This document shows, piece after piece, positions 32,947 to 43,187 of a stretch of 64,000 nt of DNA. A program made the translations under genes and the position numbers. Source of the stretch: Lysobacter enzymogenes (GTDB lineage: Bacteria; Pseudomonadota; Gammaproteobacteria; Xanthomonadales; Xanthomonadaceae); assembly GCF_017355525.1 (NCBI RefSeq), contig NZ_CP067395.1, positions 4,743,001 through 4,807,000 of the forward strand. Reading direction: 5' to 3'. Position 1 is the first letter of the stretch, and each line of letters begins with the position of its first letter. The notes under the pieces were generated by a model, which ran no database searches, was not told where the DNA came from, and was given only the letters and a program-made list of their open reading frames with translations.

Positions 32947-35445
32947 ATGCCGCTGGGACGCCTGCTCAACCTCAACCAGATCGTCGCCGGCATCCGCCCG
33001 GCGCCGGCCGCACCCGCGCCCGCGGCGGCGCCGACGCCGGCGCCGGCGCCGCTCGCCGCGGCCGGCCTGCGCATCCGGGTGCCCGGCGGCGTCATCGCCG
33101 CGCCGCCGGCCGTGCACGCGGCCACGCCGGTCGCCGCGCCGGCCGTGCACGAGGCCACTGCGCCCGCGCTCGCGCCGGCCTTCATTCCCGGCGCGGCGCT
33201 GCGGGTGAATCCGGCGGTGCTGCGCGCGCAGCCGGCGATCATCGCCCAGTTGGAAGGCCGCACCCTGCGCCCGCGCCTGGACGCGCTGCGGCCGGGCCTG
33301 CTGCCGAACGCCGGCGGCGGCTTCACCCGCGCCGAGTCGGCGTACCCGATCAGCCCGAACGCCGCACCCGACGACCGCTGCATTTTCGAAGACGCCAAGA
33401 ATCCGCAGCAGCGTTACTGGCTGCCGCGCTTCCGCCTGCGCAGCGGCAACGGCCGTTACGAGATCGGCGTGGCCGAAAACCAGGGCGCCGACGGCCTGTA
33501 CGCGGTGAGCCTGGCGCTGGAGACCTACGCCGCGCCGGAAATCGCCGAAGCCGCGCGCACGATGGTCATGATGGGGATCAACCGCAGCGCGGTGATCGCT
33601 TATCGCGCGCCGGGCACTTCGATCGAACAGCGTCTGCCGGTCGCCGAACTGCTCGACGATCCGCGCGGCGGCTGCGTGGCGATGCTGCACCTGAGCCTGC
33701 CCGAACGCGACAACCTGCTGCGCGCCTTCATGTCGGCCGACACCCAATGCCGGCTGATCGTGTCGCGCGGCTACGCGGTGGCGGTGCCGCGCGCGCCCGC
33801 GGCGCCGGCGGACGCGCCGAAGCGCCAGCTGATGATGGTCAAGGGCCAGATGCAGCTGCTGCGCGCGCCGGTCGCGGAGATGATGCTCAAGCCAGACCTC
33901 GCCGCTGCGGCCGTGGTCGCATCGCCGTCGGACGTGTCCGCCGCGAGGATCGCGCCGCCGCGCGGCATCGCCGCGGCGAAACTGCGGCCGGACGTTGGCG
34001 CTTCGATCATCGCCGGCGACGAGGTGTGGCAGCGCAAGCCGCTGCAACCGCGCCCGCGTCCGTTCCCGTTCCCGCAACCGCGCCCGCAGCCCGAGCCGCA
34101 GCCGCAGCCCGAACCGGAACAACGCTACGACCTGTCCAACCAATTGCAGGACTGCAGCATCGCGCTGCTGTTCGAACCGGCGCTGCACCCGTACATCTAC
34201 CCGGCCGGCAGCGCCAGCGGCCCGCGCGCGCCGCGCTGGGCCGTGCACTCGCTGCGCTATCCGGCCGACAGCGGCCGCGTCCACGCCTATTTCCAGGACC
34301 AGAACGACCCGTCGCGGATCTACTACCTGCCCGATTCGTTCAAGCTCGCCCGCCGCGGCGACGCGCCGCACGCGCCGGCGCTGGTGTTCCGCGTCGACCA
34401 GGGCGACCAGGCCGAGCAGGCGATGGTCGATCTGACCTGCGAAGTGCGCCCGGTCACCGACGGCGAACGCCTGCTGGCCGCGCGCGCCGCGCTCGCCGAC
34501 AAGGTGCCGCGCAGCGCCGCCAACCCCAATGCCGAGTTCGAGCTGCGCCTGCTGCGCGCCAGTTCGACCCTGCAGATGGCGCTGCTGCGCAACGGCGCGG
34601 TGCGTTCGGAAACGGTGCCGGCGATCATCGACTGGGACAACGGCTTCACCGTCAACGAGCGCTTCAAGTTCGACGACTTCCAGGACGTGTTCGGCGTGCT
34701 GATGGCCGCCGGCGGCGGCTCCAACCTGCTGCAAGGCAGCGTGGTGGTGGCCAGCGGCGTCAACGAGAACGTCACCGTGCCGGTCAAGCTCAACTTCGCC
34801 GACATGGAAGGCGAGCTGTTCCGCTCGATCGAGACGCCCGACAACGCCACCGGCGCGGTCGAGGTCGAGCTGCTCAACGCCATCGAGAGCACCTTGCGCA
34901 TCACCCGGCTGCCGGTGTGGGTGACCCGCGGCGAAGGCCTGGTGGAGGCGCGCACCGATCGTCTCGACCTGAGCCAGCCGGTCGACATCGCGCCCGGCGC
35001 CAGCGTCCGCTTCGGCGTGCTGCCGGCCAGCGTGCCGACCGGGCCGCTGCCGGCCGACGCGATCTTCAACACCGCCTCGGTGCGCGCGATTCCCGACGGC
35101 GAAGCCATCCTCAAGTACTGCCTGGACGACAGCATCGACCAGGAAACCGTGCGCACGGTGACGGTGATGACGGTGCCCGACGTGCTCGCCAACACCGGGG
35201 GCGCGGGCGGCGAAATCGCCAGCATCCTGGTCGAATTCCGCGGCAACCGCCGGGTGATGCTCAACGCGGCCGCGGCCAGCGCCGACGTCGAGGTGCCGGT
35301 GCCGTTGATGGACATCCTGCTGCGCAAGGACAGCGAAGGCCGCTACGAATACCGCAAGACCGTGGTGTACAAGTCCGGGCAGAAGGAGCCGACCACGCCG
35401 TGGACCGCCGACGACACCGGCGTGCTGGTCGTGGGGCTGGGCTGA
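32947..35445 (+). CDS. Large beta-rich protein with a duplicated Y[WY]LP module (cluster gene 1)
   Basis: 832 residues, no signal peptide. A Pro/Ala-rich N terminus (about 18-80) is followed by module A, starting with FEDAKNPQQRYWLP (about 147-160), a Pro/Gln/Glu linker (about 365-390), and module B, starting with YFQDQNDPSRIYYLP (about 448-462). The two modules are a duplication. The C-terminal third contains predicted beta strands such as GGEIASILVEFRGNRRVML. I do not recognise a described family. Start: ATG at 32947 after AGGGAGAG. The stop is two bases before the next ATG. Confidence 0.7.
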   Translation: MPLGRLLNLNQIVAGIRPAPAAPAPAAAPTPAPAPLAAAGLRIRVPGGVIAAPPAVHAATPVAAPAVHEATAPALAPAFIPGAALRVNPAVLRAQPAIIAQLEGRTLRPRLDALRPGLLPNAGGGFTRAESAYPISPNAAPDDRCIFEDAKNPQQRYWLPRFRLRSGNGRYEIGVAENQGADGLYAVSLALETYAAPEIAEAARTMVMMGINRSAVIAYRAPGTSIEQRLPVAELLDDPRGGCVAMLHLSLPERDNLLRAFMSADTQCRLIVSRGYAVAVPRAPAAPADAPKRQLMMVKGQMQLLRAPVAEMMLKPDLAAAAVVASPSDVSAARIAPPRGIAAAKLRPDVGASIIAGDEVWQRKPLQPRPRPFPFPQPRPQPEPQPQPEPEQRYDLSNQLQDCSIALLFEPALHPYIYPAGSASGPRAPRWAVHSLRYPADSGRVHAYFQDQNDPSRIYYLPDSFKLARRGDAPHAPALVFRVDQGDQAEQAMVDLTCEVRPVTDGERLLAARAALADKVPRSAANPNAEFELRLLRASSTLQMALLRNGAVRSETVPAIIDWDNGFTVNERFKFDDFQDVFGVLMAAGGGSNLLQGSVVVASGVNENVTVPVKLNFADMEGELFRSIETPDNATGAVEVELLNAIESTLRITRLPVWVTRGEGLVEARTDRLDLSQPVDIAPGASVRFGVLPASVPTGPLPADAIFNTASVRAIPDGEAILKYCLDDSIDQETVRTVTVMTVPDVLANTGGAGGEIASILVEFRGNRRVMLNAAAASADVEVPVPLMDILLRKDSEGRYEYRKTVVYKSGQKEPTTPWTADDTGVLVVGLG

Positions 35446-35446
35446 C

Positions 35447-37252
35447 ATGTCGCTCTCCGCCCGCCCCGACTGGCGTTCGCCGCTGCCGATCGCGCAGCGC
35501 CGCGCGTACGCCGCCTACGATCAGCCCGGCCGCTTCCTGCTGCCGCCGCAGGCGCTGGCCGCGCACGCCGCCGACGGCGAATCGCCGCTGCGCCTGGACA
35601 TCGTCCAGCAGAACCGCGGCGATGCGCTAGCGCGCTATTCGATCCTGTCGCTGGCCTTCGCCGCCGACTTCGGCCTCGACGCCGCGCGCCAGGCCGCGTT
35701 CGAACTCGGCCAGCGCGTGCAACTGGCGCCGCTGCCGGTCGAAGGCGGTTGGCTGCGGCTCAACGCGGTGCAGGCGCTGGACTTGCCGCCGGCGCTGGGC
35801 GAACTGCTGTCGCTCGACGCCGCCAGCCTCGGCGCGCTGAATCTGGCGGTGCGCCTGGACAGCGCCGGTACCGACCTGTTCGTGGCCGCGTTGCAGCGCG
35901 GCCTGCTCGCCGTCGGCGCCAGCGCGTGGCTGCGCGTGCGCGGCGTGGCCGAGCGGGTGCCGCTGACGCTGAGCTTCGATCCCGCCGCCGTGCTCGCCGC
36001 GGTGCGCGCGCTGGCCGGCGGCGGCAACGCCATCGACGCGGCGCTGCTGCGCCAGCGCCTGATCGACGCGCCGCATCTGCTCGGCCTCGGCCTGCCCGAG
36101 CGTTCGGGCGATATCCCCAAGGAAACTCTCGCCGACGCGGTGCTCGACCGCATCGCCGCGCGCTTCGCCGCGCCGGCGCCGTCGCCGGCCGACGCGCCCG
36201 TCGGCGTGCGGCTGGTGTTCGACCCAGCGGCGATGGCCGCCGGACGCGTGCAATGGAATCTGGCCGACGCGCTGCTGGCGCCGCGCTTGCTGGTGCTGGA
36301 AGCCGATCCGCTCGGCCCGCTGCGCACGCTCGCCGCCGGCGAGCTGCACGACCGGGTGGTGCGCCGCTTCGACGCGCGCGCGCTGGCCAGCGGCTGGCGC
36401 AGCCTCACGGTGCGCGCGAACCTGCCCGATCGCCGGGTCGGCGTGGCGACGGCGCAAGTGGAACTGCAAGTGCCGGCCAAGCCGCCGGCGCGCATGTTCA
36501 CGCTCAAGGCGAGCGCGCTGCTGGCGACGTCGGACAAGCCGGTGTCGCTGGATTTGCGCCTGTCGCCGAGCGAGCCGCTGGCGTATCAGTGGCAGGCCAA
36601 TGCGGTGTTGCAGAACGAAGGCCGGGTGGAAACCGTCAAGGGACCGCTGCGCAGCGGCGACCGCGAGCATCTGCTGGTCGGCGCCGACGACTTCGGCCTG
36701 CGCTGGCTGCCGGTGGAAGCCGAGCCGGCGTTCCTGCAGCAGGCCGATATCGAGGTCGAATGCTACGGCCTGCGCAAGGGCAAGCCGTGGAGCGCGCGCG
36801 CCACGCTCGATGCGGCGCGACCGGATCTGGCGTTCGCCGTGCCGTTCGACGTCGACGACGCGGCGATCCGCGCGGTCGCGCGCGCGCGCGGCGACGGCGC
36901 GCAGCGGACGATGGCGCCGCTGCCGGCCGACAGCCTGCGCCTGGACGCCTTCAGCTTCGACGGCAGCGGTTCGCGCGAACTGGCGCTGGACTGCGAATTC
37001 GACGACGACGCGCGCCAATGCGCGATCGAGATCGCGCCGGAAGACGGCATCGACGACCCGCAGCGGCGCAAGCGCATGAGCTTCACCCGCGCGCGGCCGC
37101 AGCAAAGCTGGGGCTGGCTGGCGCTATCGCCGTTCCGTAGCGGCTACCGCTGGCGCTGGAACGCGCAGGCGCCGTGGTCGCCGGTGCTGCAACCCGACGC
37201 GCCGCTGCGCCTGCGCAGCAGTCAGGCCGCGCTGGCGGCCGCGACCAACTGA
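35447..37252 (+). CDS. Beta-rich protein of the same family (cluster gene 2)
   Basis: 601 residues, no signal peptide or transmembrane segment. Near the N terminus AYDQPGRFLLPP (about 23-34) takes the place of the family signature, followed by the shared pattern LPVEGGWLRLN, then LNLAVRLDSAGTDLFVAALQ and ASAWLRVRGV. The remainder is predicted beta sandwich. Starts one base after gene 1's stop. Function unknown. Confidence 0.65.
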   Translation: MSLSARPDWRSPLPIAQRRAYAAYDQPGRFLLPPQALAAHAADGESPLRLDIVQQNRGDALARYSILSLAFAADFGLDAARQAAFELGQRVQLAPLPVEGGWLRLNAVQALDLPPALGELLSLDAASLGALNLAVRLDSAGTDLFVAALQRGLLAVGASAWLRVRGVAERVPLTLSFDPAAVLAAVRALAGGGNAIDAALLRQRLIDAPHLLGLGLPERSGDIPKETLADAVLDRIAARFAAPAPSPADAPVGVRLVFDPAAMAAGRVQWNLADALLAPRLLVLEADPLGPLRTLAAGELHDRVVRRFDARALASGWRSLTVRANLPDRRVGVATAQVELQVPAKPPARMFTLKASALLATSDKPVSLDLRLSPSEPLAYQWQANAVLQNEGRVETVKGPLRSGDREHLLVGADDFGLRWLPVEAEPAFLQQADIEVECYGLRKGKPWSARATLDAARPDLAFAVPFDVDDAAIRAVARARGDGAQRTMAPLPADSLRLDAFSFDGSGSRELALDCEFDDDARQCAIEIAPEDGIDDPQRRKRMSFTRARPQQSWGWLALSPFRSGYRWRWNAQAPWSPVLQPDAPLRLRSSQAALAAATN

Positions 37253-37283
37253 TTCGAACGGGACAAGGACGGAGAAGCGACGC

Positions 37284-37979
37284 ATGAATGCGGACAAGGA
37301 CGACAGCGCCGCCGGCGACGGCGGCTACGAAGAAATAAACGGCGTGCTGGTCGCGCAGGACGCGGACGGCAACTGGCGCTATCGCCCGCGCGCGCCGGGC
37401 CTGGCCCGCGGCCACGACGGCCGCGCCCAGTTCACCCTGATCGGGGCCGGTGCGGTGACGATGCTGGCGCTGACCGCCAGCTGGGGCGTGCCGGCGGCGA
37501 CGCTGGACGCGCTGCGCGCCGAACTGGCTGCGCGCGCGCAGCTGCCGGCGGCGCAGTTGAGCCTGTCGCCGGAAGCGGTCGAAGTGGGGACGGTGCGGCT
37601 GATGCTCGGCGACGGCGCCGGCCGGTTCGAGGAACTGGCCAAGGCGCAGTCGTCCGGCGCGCCGCCGTACCACACCGCGTTCAATGTGATGCTGAGCGCG
37701 GAGCAGGCGGCGAAGGTGCGCAAGGCATTGAGCGGCGAACGCGGCTGGCTGGAGCTGCGTTACGAAGCCAGCGACGCGCCGCGCGCGCGCCGCGCGAGCA
37801 GCGCGCACACGCAGGAGACCCTGCGCGTGGACGCGGCGCTGCGCGACGCGCAAGGCGAAGCCGGCCTGAGCGCCGAGTTGGGTTACAGCGAGCGGGTCGA
37901 GACCGACGACGGCCCGCACGAGCCGCGTACGCGATCGTACTCGGCCGATGCCGCGGACTGGGGATTGCCGACGCAGTAA
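37284..37979 (+). CDS. Short member of the same beta-rich family (cluster gene 3)
   Basis: 231 residues, apparently a stand-alone copy of the N-terminal module: DADGNWRYRP (26-35), a beta segment AQFTLIGAGAVTMLALTASW, then FNVMLSAEQAAKVRKALSGE, which aligns with FSLSLSAEGATILEQALSDG of gene 6. The start is preceded by GGAGAAG. It carries no long extension and may be the structural minimum of the family. Function unknown. Confidence 0.65.
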   Translation: MNADKDDSAAGDGGYEEINGVLVAQDADGNWRYRPRAPGLARGHDGRAQFTLIGAGAVTMLALTASWGVPAATLDALRAELAARAQLPAAQLSLSPEAVEVGTVRLMLGDGAGRFEELAKAQSSGAPPYHTAFNVMLSAEQAAKVRKALSGERGWLELRYEASDAPRARRASSAHTQETLRVDAALRDAQGEAGLSAELGYSERVETDDGPHEPRTRSYSADAADWGLPTQ

Positions 37980-38434
37980 ACGATCCGCCGCGCGGTGCGG
38001 CGGACGCAGCGGTTGGATCGGTAGGCGACTGCGCATCGGCTGAGCGAACGCCGACGCAGCCGCGACCGGGTCCGAACGGCGCGAACGTGCGCCGGCGGCG
38101 ATGGCCGCGACACAGACGAACGTCACCCGCGCGCGGCCGGCGCTGTCCGGCCCGCCACGGATCCGCTCGTGCGTTAGTTGCGGCGCGCGCTTCGAAGGCG
38201 CGCGCCGACGGGATTCTTCGCGCCCGAAAAGTCGCGAGAAACACCGGAATTTCACGTGTTTTTCTGTGTCCGGTGAGAACTGTGATCGGCGTTGGATGAT
38301 TCGAGCCGGCATCGCATCGCAGCCGCGAGCGAGTACGGAACAGCAAACAAAACGCGGCGCAACGGAAGGCGCGCCAGGAACGCAACGTTTCGGGACAGCC
38401 AACGTCCCAGGACCATTGGATAAGGAGCAAGTCC
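37980..38434. other. 455-base intergenic region inside the paralogue cluster
   Basis: Near its left end is a GC hairpin, CCGCCGC (37985-37991) / GCGGCGG (37997-38003), without a T-run. The right half is clearly less GC-rich and has an inverted repeat CACCGGA (38242-38248) / TCCGGTG (38269-38275) around an A/T-rich centre. It probably holds a separate promoter for the genes from 38435 on. No RNA gene is recognised. Confidence 0.45.
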
Positions 38435-40591
38435 ATGCTTAAGATCGACAACGTCGACACTTTGTTCGACCACGTGGTGTACGGCGACGACGCCAACGAT
38501 TTCACCTACTACATCATGCCAAACGCGCCGACCTTCGCGAAGATGGCCAGCGGCGGCCTGGCCATGCGCTTCGTCGAATACGGCCAGATCCGCGAGGACG
38601 GCGGCAAGAAGTTCGGCGGCTTCATCGCCTTCGACACCGAGCTGTCGGTGCCGGCGGACGTGCAGAAGAAGATCAGCGACGAGCTGCAGAAGAAGCTGGC
38701 CGAGAAGTACAAGGGCAAGACCGTGCCCAAGGTCGCGATCGCGCCGGTGGTGTGGACCGACGGCACCGTCGAACTGCTGCTGACCGAAGGCGGCGCGCTG
38801 GTCGAGAAGATCCGCGGCGCCGGCAAGCCCTCGATCTACGGCAAGAACATCGCCTCGTTCATGGTCGAGCTGTCCGAGCTCGGCACGGCGATCTTCAAGG
38901 AAACCCTCAGCACCGGCTCGGCCTCGGCGGTGCAGGTGGTCTACAAGATGAACTGCTACATGCGCCTGCCGGAAATGAAGGCCTGGGGCACCTGGAACGC
39001 TTCGGAGTTCTACAGCTTCTTCCAGGACATCAACACCGAGGACAACTTCTGGAGCGAGGACAGCTACACCGAGGTCGTCAACTCCAGCCGCTACAAGAAC
39101 GACGTCACCAAGACCCACTTCGACTTCGTCCAGGCGCCGAACCTCAGCGCCGAGGACAACGCCAAGCTCGAGTCCGACATCCGCGCGATCATCAACAAGC
39201 AGCTGGAAGCCGCGGTCCAGCGCAACATGCTCAAGGAGATCGCCGAAGTCGATCCCAACACCAAGGAGCTGCGCGAAGGTTCGGGCATCGAGGACATCCG
39301 CCGCACCATCAACAAGTCGCAGATCGCCAACGTGCGGGTGGAGTGGAGCGAGGCCAAGGCGGTCATCGTCAACCGCAACCCGCAGGGCATGCTGCCGACG
39401 ATCACCTCGCTCAAGGACGACAAGAACAAGCCGCTGAAGTGGGAGGACTACTACTCCAAGATCAACCTGGACGAGTTCCTCAAGACCGTGCAGGTGGTGA
39501 TGCGGGTCAACGCCGACTTCGCCAACCTGCCGATCCACAGCGTCGAGGTCAAGATCCGCTATCCGTACGGGCCGAACAAGAAGGTCCAGGAGTTCGTGTT
39601 CACCAAGCCCGACGACGTGGCCAAGTTCGAGGCCTTCGTGCACGAGGGCAAGCGCGACTTCACCTACCAGGTGACGGTGAACTACAAGGGCGCGACGTTC
39701 AAGCAGGTGTCGGAGGAGATCAAGACCGACGACACCAACCTGACCATCAACGTCGACGACCTCGGCGTGCTGGCGCTCGACATCGGCCCCGGCGACCTCG
39801 ACTTCGCCCAGGTGCCGCGCACCCAGATCACGGTGCGCTACAAGCACGGCAAGCAGCCGGTCGAAGCCAAGTTCAACATGACCAAGGACACGCCGACCTT
39901 CCAGTTGCGCAAGATCATCGGCAAGCCGCGCACCGAAGATATCGACCTGGAGTTCCTGTACACCCTGGCCGACGGCCGCCAGATCAAGAAGACCGACAAG
40001 CAACAGGCCAAGGAGCTGTACGTCGACGATCCGTTCTCCTCGACCAAGACCGTCAGCTTCCGCGCCGCCGGCAACCTGTCGGAGGAGATCGCCTCGATCA
40101 CGGTCGACGCCAGCTACACCGACACGGCCAACAAGTACAACCAGAAGACCATCGTCACCCTGTCCAGCGAGATGACCTCGTTCGACTGGACCTTCCCGGT
40201 GGTCGACGAGACCCTCGGCGAGGTCAAGTACTCGGTGACCACGCTGTTCGCCGACGGCACCAGCAAGGAAGAAGCCGAGAAGGTCGCCGCGCGTTCGACC
40301 GTGCTGGTCGGCAAGAAGCTCGATCAGCTCGAAGTCTCGGTGGTGCCGGACCTGTTGAACTGGGACGAGCTGAAGCTGGTCAGCGTGTCGCTGGCGCACG
40401 GGACCAAGCGCATCGACCTGCGCTTCAAGCCGGGCGACGAGGAAAAGAGCTGGAAGCTGCCGCTGACCAACGGCGAGGCGCCGGACTACAAGGCCACCGT
40501 CACTTATTTCCTGACCGACGGCAGCCGCAAGGTGGTCGGGCCGGAGACCAAGGACGACATGACCTTGTTCCTGGAACTGCCGGCCGCCTGA
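38435..40591 (+). CDS. Large beta-rich protein with tandem Ig-like repeats (cluster gene 4)
   Basis: 718 residues, no signal peptide. The signature GDDANDFTYYIMP (17-29) opens the shared module, followed by VELSELGTAIFKETLSTG (about 148-165). After a charged helical linker (about 230-290) come at least four beta-sandwich repeats with cores VEVKIRYPYGPN, ITVRYKHGKQP, ITVDASYTDTANK and LVSVSLAHGTK. Lys/Asp-rich with strong codon preference (AAG, GAC, CTG), suggesting high expression. RBS AAGGAG. Function unknown. Confidence 0.7.
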   Translation: MLKIDNVDTLFDHVVYGDDANDFTYYIMPNAPTFAKMASGGLAMRFVEYGQIREDGGKKFGGFIAFDTELSVPADVQKKISDELQKKLAEKYKGKTVPKVAIAPVVWTDGTVELLLTEGGALVEKIRGAGKPSIYGKNIASFMVELSELGTAIFKETLSTGSASAVQVVYKMNCYMRLPEMKAWGTWNASEFYSFFQDINTEDNFWSEDSYTEVVNSSRYKNDVTKTHFDFVQAPNLSAEDNAKLESDIRAIINKQLEAAVQRNMLKEIAEVDPNTKELREGSGIEDIRRTINKSQIANVRVEWSEAKAVIVNRNPQGMLPTITSLKDDKNKPLKWEDYYSKINLDEFLKTVQVVMRVNADFANLPIHSVEVKIRYPYGPNKKVQEFVFTKPDDVAKFEAFVHEGKRDFTYQVTVNYKGATFKQVSEEIKTDDTNLTINVDDLGVLALDIGPGDLDFAQVPRTQITVRYKHGKQPVEAKFNMTKDTPTFQLRKIIGKPRTEDIDLEFLYTLADGRQIKKTDKQQAKELYVDDPFSSTKTVSFRAAGNLSEEIASITVDASYTDTANKYNQKTIVTLSSEMTSFDWTFPVVDETLGEVKYSVTTLFADGTSKEEAEKVAARSTVLVGKKLDQLEVSVVPDLLNWDELKLVSVSLAHGTKRIDLRFKPGDEEKSWKLPLTNGEAPDYKATVTYFLTDGSRKVVGPETKDDMTLFLELPAA

Positions 40592-40685
40592 GCCGGACGC
40601 GCTCCGGTGCGCGGCGATCGTTCGCCGCGCACCGCACTCTCTTGTCCCGCTCGCCTATTTCGTTTGATTCGGAAGGAGTCCGATC

Positions 40686-42965
40686 ATGCTTCTCCTCGAC
40701 AGCCGCAGCCGCGAGATCAACGGCATCTCGGTCTTCCCCGACCACGCCGATCCCGAGCAGTGGTACTACATGCCGCTGAACCCGCACCTGACCACCGTGC
40801 GCGACAACGCGCTGGGCCTGGACGTGCCGCAATTCCTGTTGCTGGGCTTCCGCGGCGACGCGGGCACCGGCGGCTTCCTCAATTTCGACTGCAACCTCGG
40901 CGCCAGCCAGAAGCAGATCGACGACCTCGCGCGCGAGATCGCCAACGCCGAGAACCTGCGCAACAAGCCGCGCATCGCGCCGGTGCCGCTGGAAGACGGC
41001 GGGGTCAAACTGATGATGCTCGGCAAGGCCAGCGGCGACACCGCGGCCACGCCCGGCGGCGGCCCGCAGTTCGTGCTCAAGATCGACCACAACGCCAAGC
41101 CGGCGCTGTACGGCAGCAACCAGGCGGCTTTCTCGGTGCGTTTGGACCAGGACGGCTACACCGTGATGGAGCAATGCCTCAACGGCGAGATCCTGCCGGT
41201 GGCGGTGGTCTATTCGCTGGATTTCCTCGGCCTGCGCCCGGCCTACAACATCCGCCTCAGCATCGACTGGGACCGGGTGCAGAAGCACATGGACGAGAGC
41301 TTCTCCGGCGGCAACATCTTCTTCTCCACCGAAATCGGCAAGGCCGTGGACGAGCTGGTCGACAGCCGCGCGATCGTGCTGGAGTCGGACACCTTCGTCG
41401 CCGAGAGCGAGGACACCAAGGGCATCATCGACCGCCGCGACGCCGCCCTGGCGCAGGTGCGCAACATGGTCACCGACGCGTTCTTCCAGCCCAGCCTGCC
41501 GCCGTGGTCGCCGGAAAAGAAGTCCGACTTCGAGAACGGCCTCGACGCGCTCGGCAAGTTCGCCTCGCGTTCGGCGGCGATGGCCGCCGGCGGGCCGATC
41601 GGCGCGCTGCTGCCGAGCTTTTCCTACAAGCGCATGGACTACAAGCGCGTCGACAAGAAGAAGCTCAACGTCAATTTCTCCGAGCGCGTGGCGATCAAGC
41701 GCTCGATCTATCCGCAGGGCCACCTGGCGGCGCTGTTCAAGACCATCCGCGAAGGCGGCGTGTCGCGCGACCGGCTGGTCAAGCAGGTCGGCCTGGACAA
41801 CGATTTCTTCAAGAAGCGCCGGGTCAAGGTGATCTCGCGCGCCGACCTGGCCGCCGACGACATCGGCAGCATCAATGTGCGGGTGCGCTACGGCGACAAG
41901 GCGCAGAACGCGCTGCTCGGCGCGAACCTCGGCGAGGCCAGCTTCGAGTGGCTGAGCCAGCTCGACAAGGGCCAGATGAAGCGCGACGTGCAGGTCGAGT
42001 ACGAAGTCAGCTTCAAGGGCGTGGACGCGGCCGAGCGGCCGACCAAGCTCAAGTCCAAGCCGCAGGCTTTCGATGTGGAGAACATCGAAATCATCCCGCG
42101 CGACCTGTACGCGATCAACACCGTGCCGGTGCTGGCCGAGAACTTCCCGTGGGAGCGCTACAGCTCGGTCGACGTGTTCCTGCGCTATCGCGACCCGGCC
42201 AACAAGATCAACCAGAACGATCTGGTGCGGCTGACCAAGGACGCGCCGTCGGGCGTGTGGAAGATGTTCATGATGGACCCGGCCAAGACCGGCTACGAGG
42301 TCCGCATCGTCTACCACGGCATGAGCGGCGGCGACACCGTGCGCGACTGGTCGCCGCTGGACGAGCCGCAAGTGAGCGTGCGCAACCCGTTCCCGACCCG
42401 GCGCGTGGTCCAGGTGGTGCCGAACTTCAACTGGAACGACGTGCAGGAAGTGTTCGTCGACCTGCGCTACTCGGACAAGGCCAACAACGTCCAGGAGGAG
42501 ATGCAGATGTCGTTCCAGGAAGGCGCGGCCTCGCAGGTGTTCGCGGTGGATCTGCGCAATCCGGAAGTCAAGGGCGTCTATTACAGCGTCAGCATCCTGT
42601 ACAAGGACGGGCGCGACGTCGAGGAGATTCCCGAGTCGGTCACCAACAGCAATCGAATCATGCTGAAGGCCGGCATGAAAGGAAGGCGCATCGTCACCGT
42701 CAAGCCGCCTCTGGATTTCGCCAAGCGCAAGATGCGCCGGGTCAAGGTTTCCTTGCGCTTCGAAGACTTCGCCGGCGGCCTGTCGTTCGCCGAGGACTTC
42801 GACTTCGACAACGCCCAGGCCAGCGGCGAGTTCGAGTACGACTACCTGGACCCGGCGCGCATGCGCTACGAGTACAAGGCCAGCTATCTGCTCGAGAACG
42901 GCACCAACAAGAGCGTCAACTGGGCGCCGAACGATACGACCGATCTGGTGTTGAAGATGCCCTGA
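40686..42965 (+). CDS. Large beta-rich protein with tandem Ig-like repeats (cluster gene 5)
   Basis: 759 residues, no signal peptide. The clearest copy of the signature, FPDHADPEQWYYMP (17-30), is followed by the shared module with FSVRLDQDGYTVMEQCLNGE and a helical stretch (190-290). The C-terminal third has three about 90-residue repeats with cores VDVFLRYRDPANKIN, VFVDLRYSDKANNVQ and VKVSLRFEDFAGG. An AAGGAGT site precedes the ATG. Paralogue of genes 4 and 6. Function unknown. Confidence 0.72.
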   Translation: MLLLDSRSREINGISVFPDHADPEQWYYMPLNPHLTTVRDNALGLDVPQFLLLGFRGDAGTGGFLNFDCNLGASQKQIDDLAREIANAENLRNKPRIAPVPLEDGGVKLMMLGKASGDTAATPGGGPQFVLKIDHNAKPALYGSNQAAFSVRLDQDGYTVMEQCLNGEILPVAVVYSLDFLGLRPAYNIRLSIDWDRVQKHMDESFSGGNIFFSTEIGKAVDELVDSRAIVLESDTFVAESEDTKGIIDRRDAALAQVRNMVTDAFFQPSLPPWSPEKKSDFENGLDALGKFASRSAAMAAGGPIGALLPSFSYKRMDYKRVDKKKLNVNFSERVAIKRSIYPQGHLAALFKTIREGGVSRDRLVKQVGLDNDFFKKRRVKVISRADLAADDIGSINVRVRYGDKAQNALLGANLGEASFEWLSQLDKGQMKRDVQVEYEVSFKGVDAAERPTKLKSKPQAFDVENIEIIPRDLYAINTVPVLAENFPWERYSSVDVFLRYRDPANKINQNDLVRLTKDAPSGVWKMFMMDPAKTGYEVRIVYHGMSGGDTVRDWSPLDEPQVSVRNPFPTRRVVQVVPNFNWNDVQEVFVDLRYSDKANNVQEEMQMSFQEGAASQVFAVDLRNPEVKGVYYSVSILYKDGRDVEEIPESVTNSNRIMLKAGMKGRRIVTVKPPLDFAKRKMRRVKVSLRFEDFAGGLSFAEDFDFDNAQASGEFEYDYLDPARMRYEYKASYLLENGTNKSVNWAPNDTTDLVLKMP

Positions 42966-43017
42966 TCGGGGCGCGCAACAAGGAACGCAACGGCCGGTCG
43001 CCGCGCCCCGACAAGCA

Positions 43018-43102
43018 CGTCATCCCCGCGAAAGCGGGGATCCAGAGACTTCAGAGCCATGCCTCGATGAAGCCCTGGATTCCCGCATTCGCGGGAATGA
43101 CG
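43018..43102. repeat. REP-type palindromic element, copy 2 (cgtcatccccgc family)
   Basis: Outer arms cgtcatccccgcgaaagcgg and cccgcattcgcgggaatgacg pair with few mismatches; inner ggatccag / ctggattc continue the stem. The centre (agacttcag...gatgaagcc) is the reverse complement of copy 1 at 22489-22579. It lies in the 222-base gap between cluster genes 5 and 6. Confidence 0.9.
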
Positions 43103-43187
43103 AGCCGCAAGGGCGCGAACCCCGCCACCGCAAGAACAAGGACCGGCCGCGCCCCGCGCGCCCACCGCAGAGCCATCGGAGTTCGTC

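Noticed and set aside
38435..42965. Frames of 700+ residues on the minus strand opposite the cluster genes
   Set aside because: They are His/Asp/Val-rich mirror translations of strongly biased GC codons, without ribosome-binding sites or recognisable domains.
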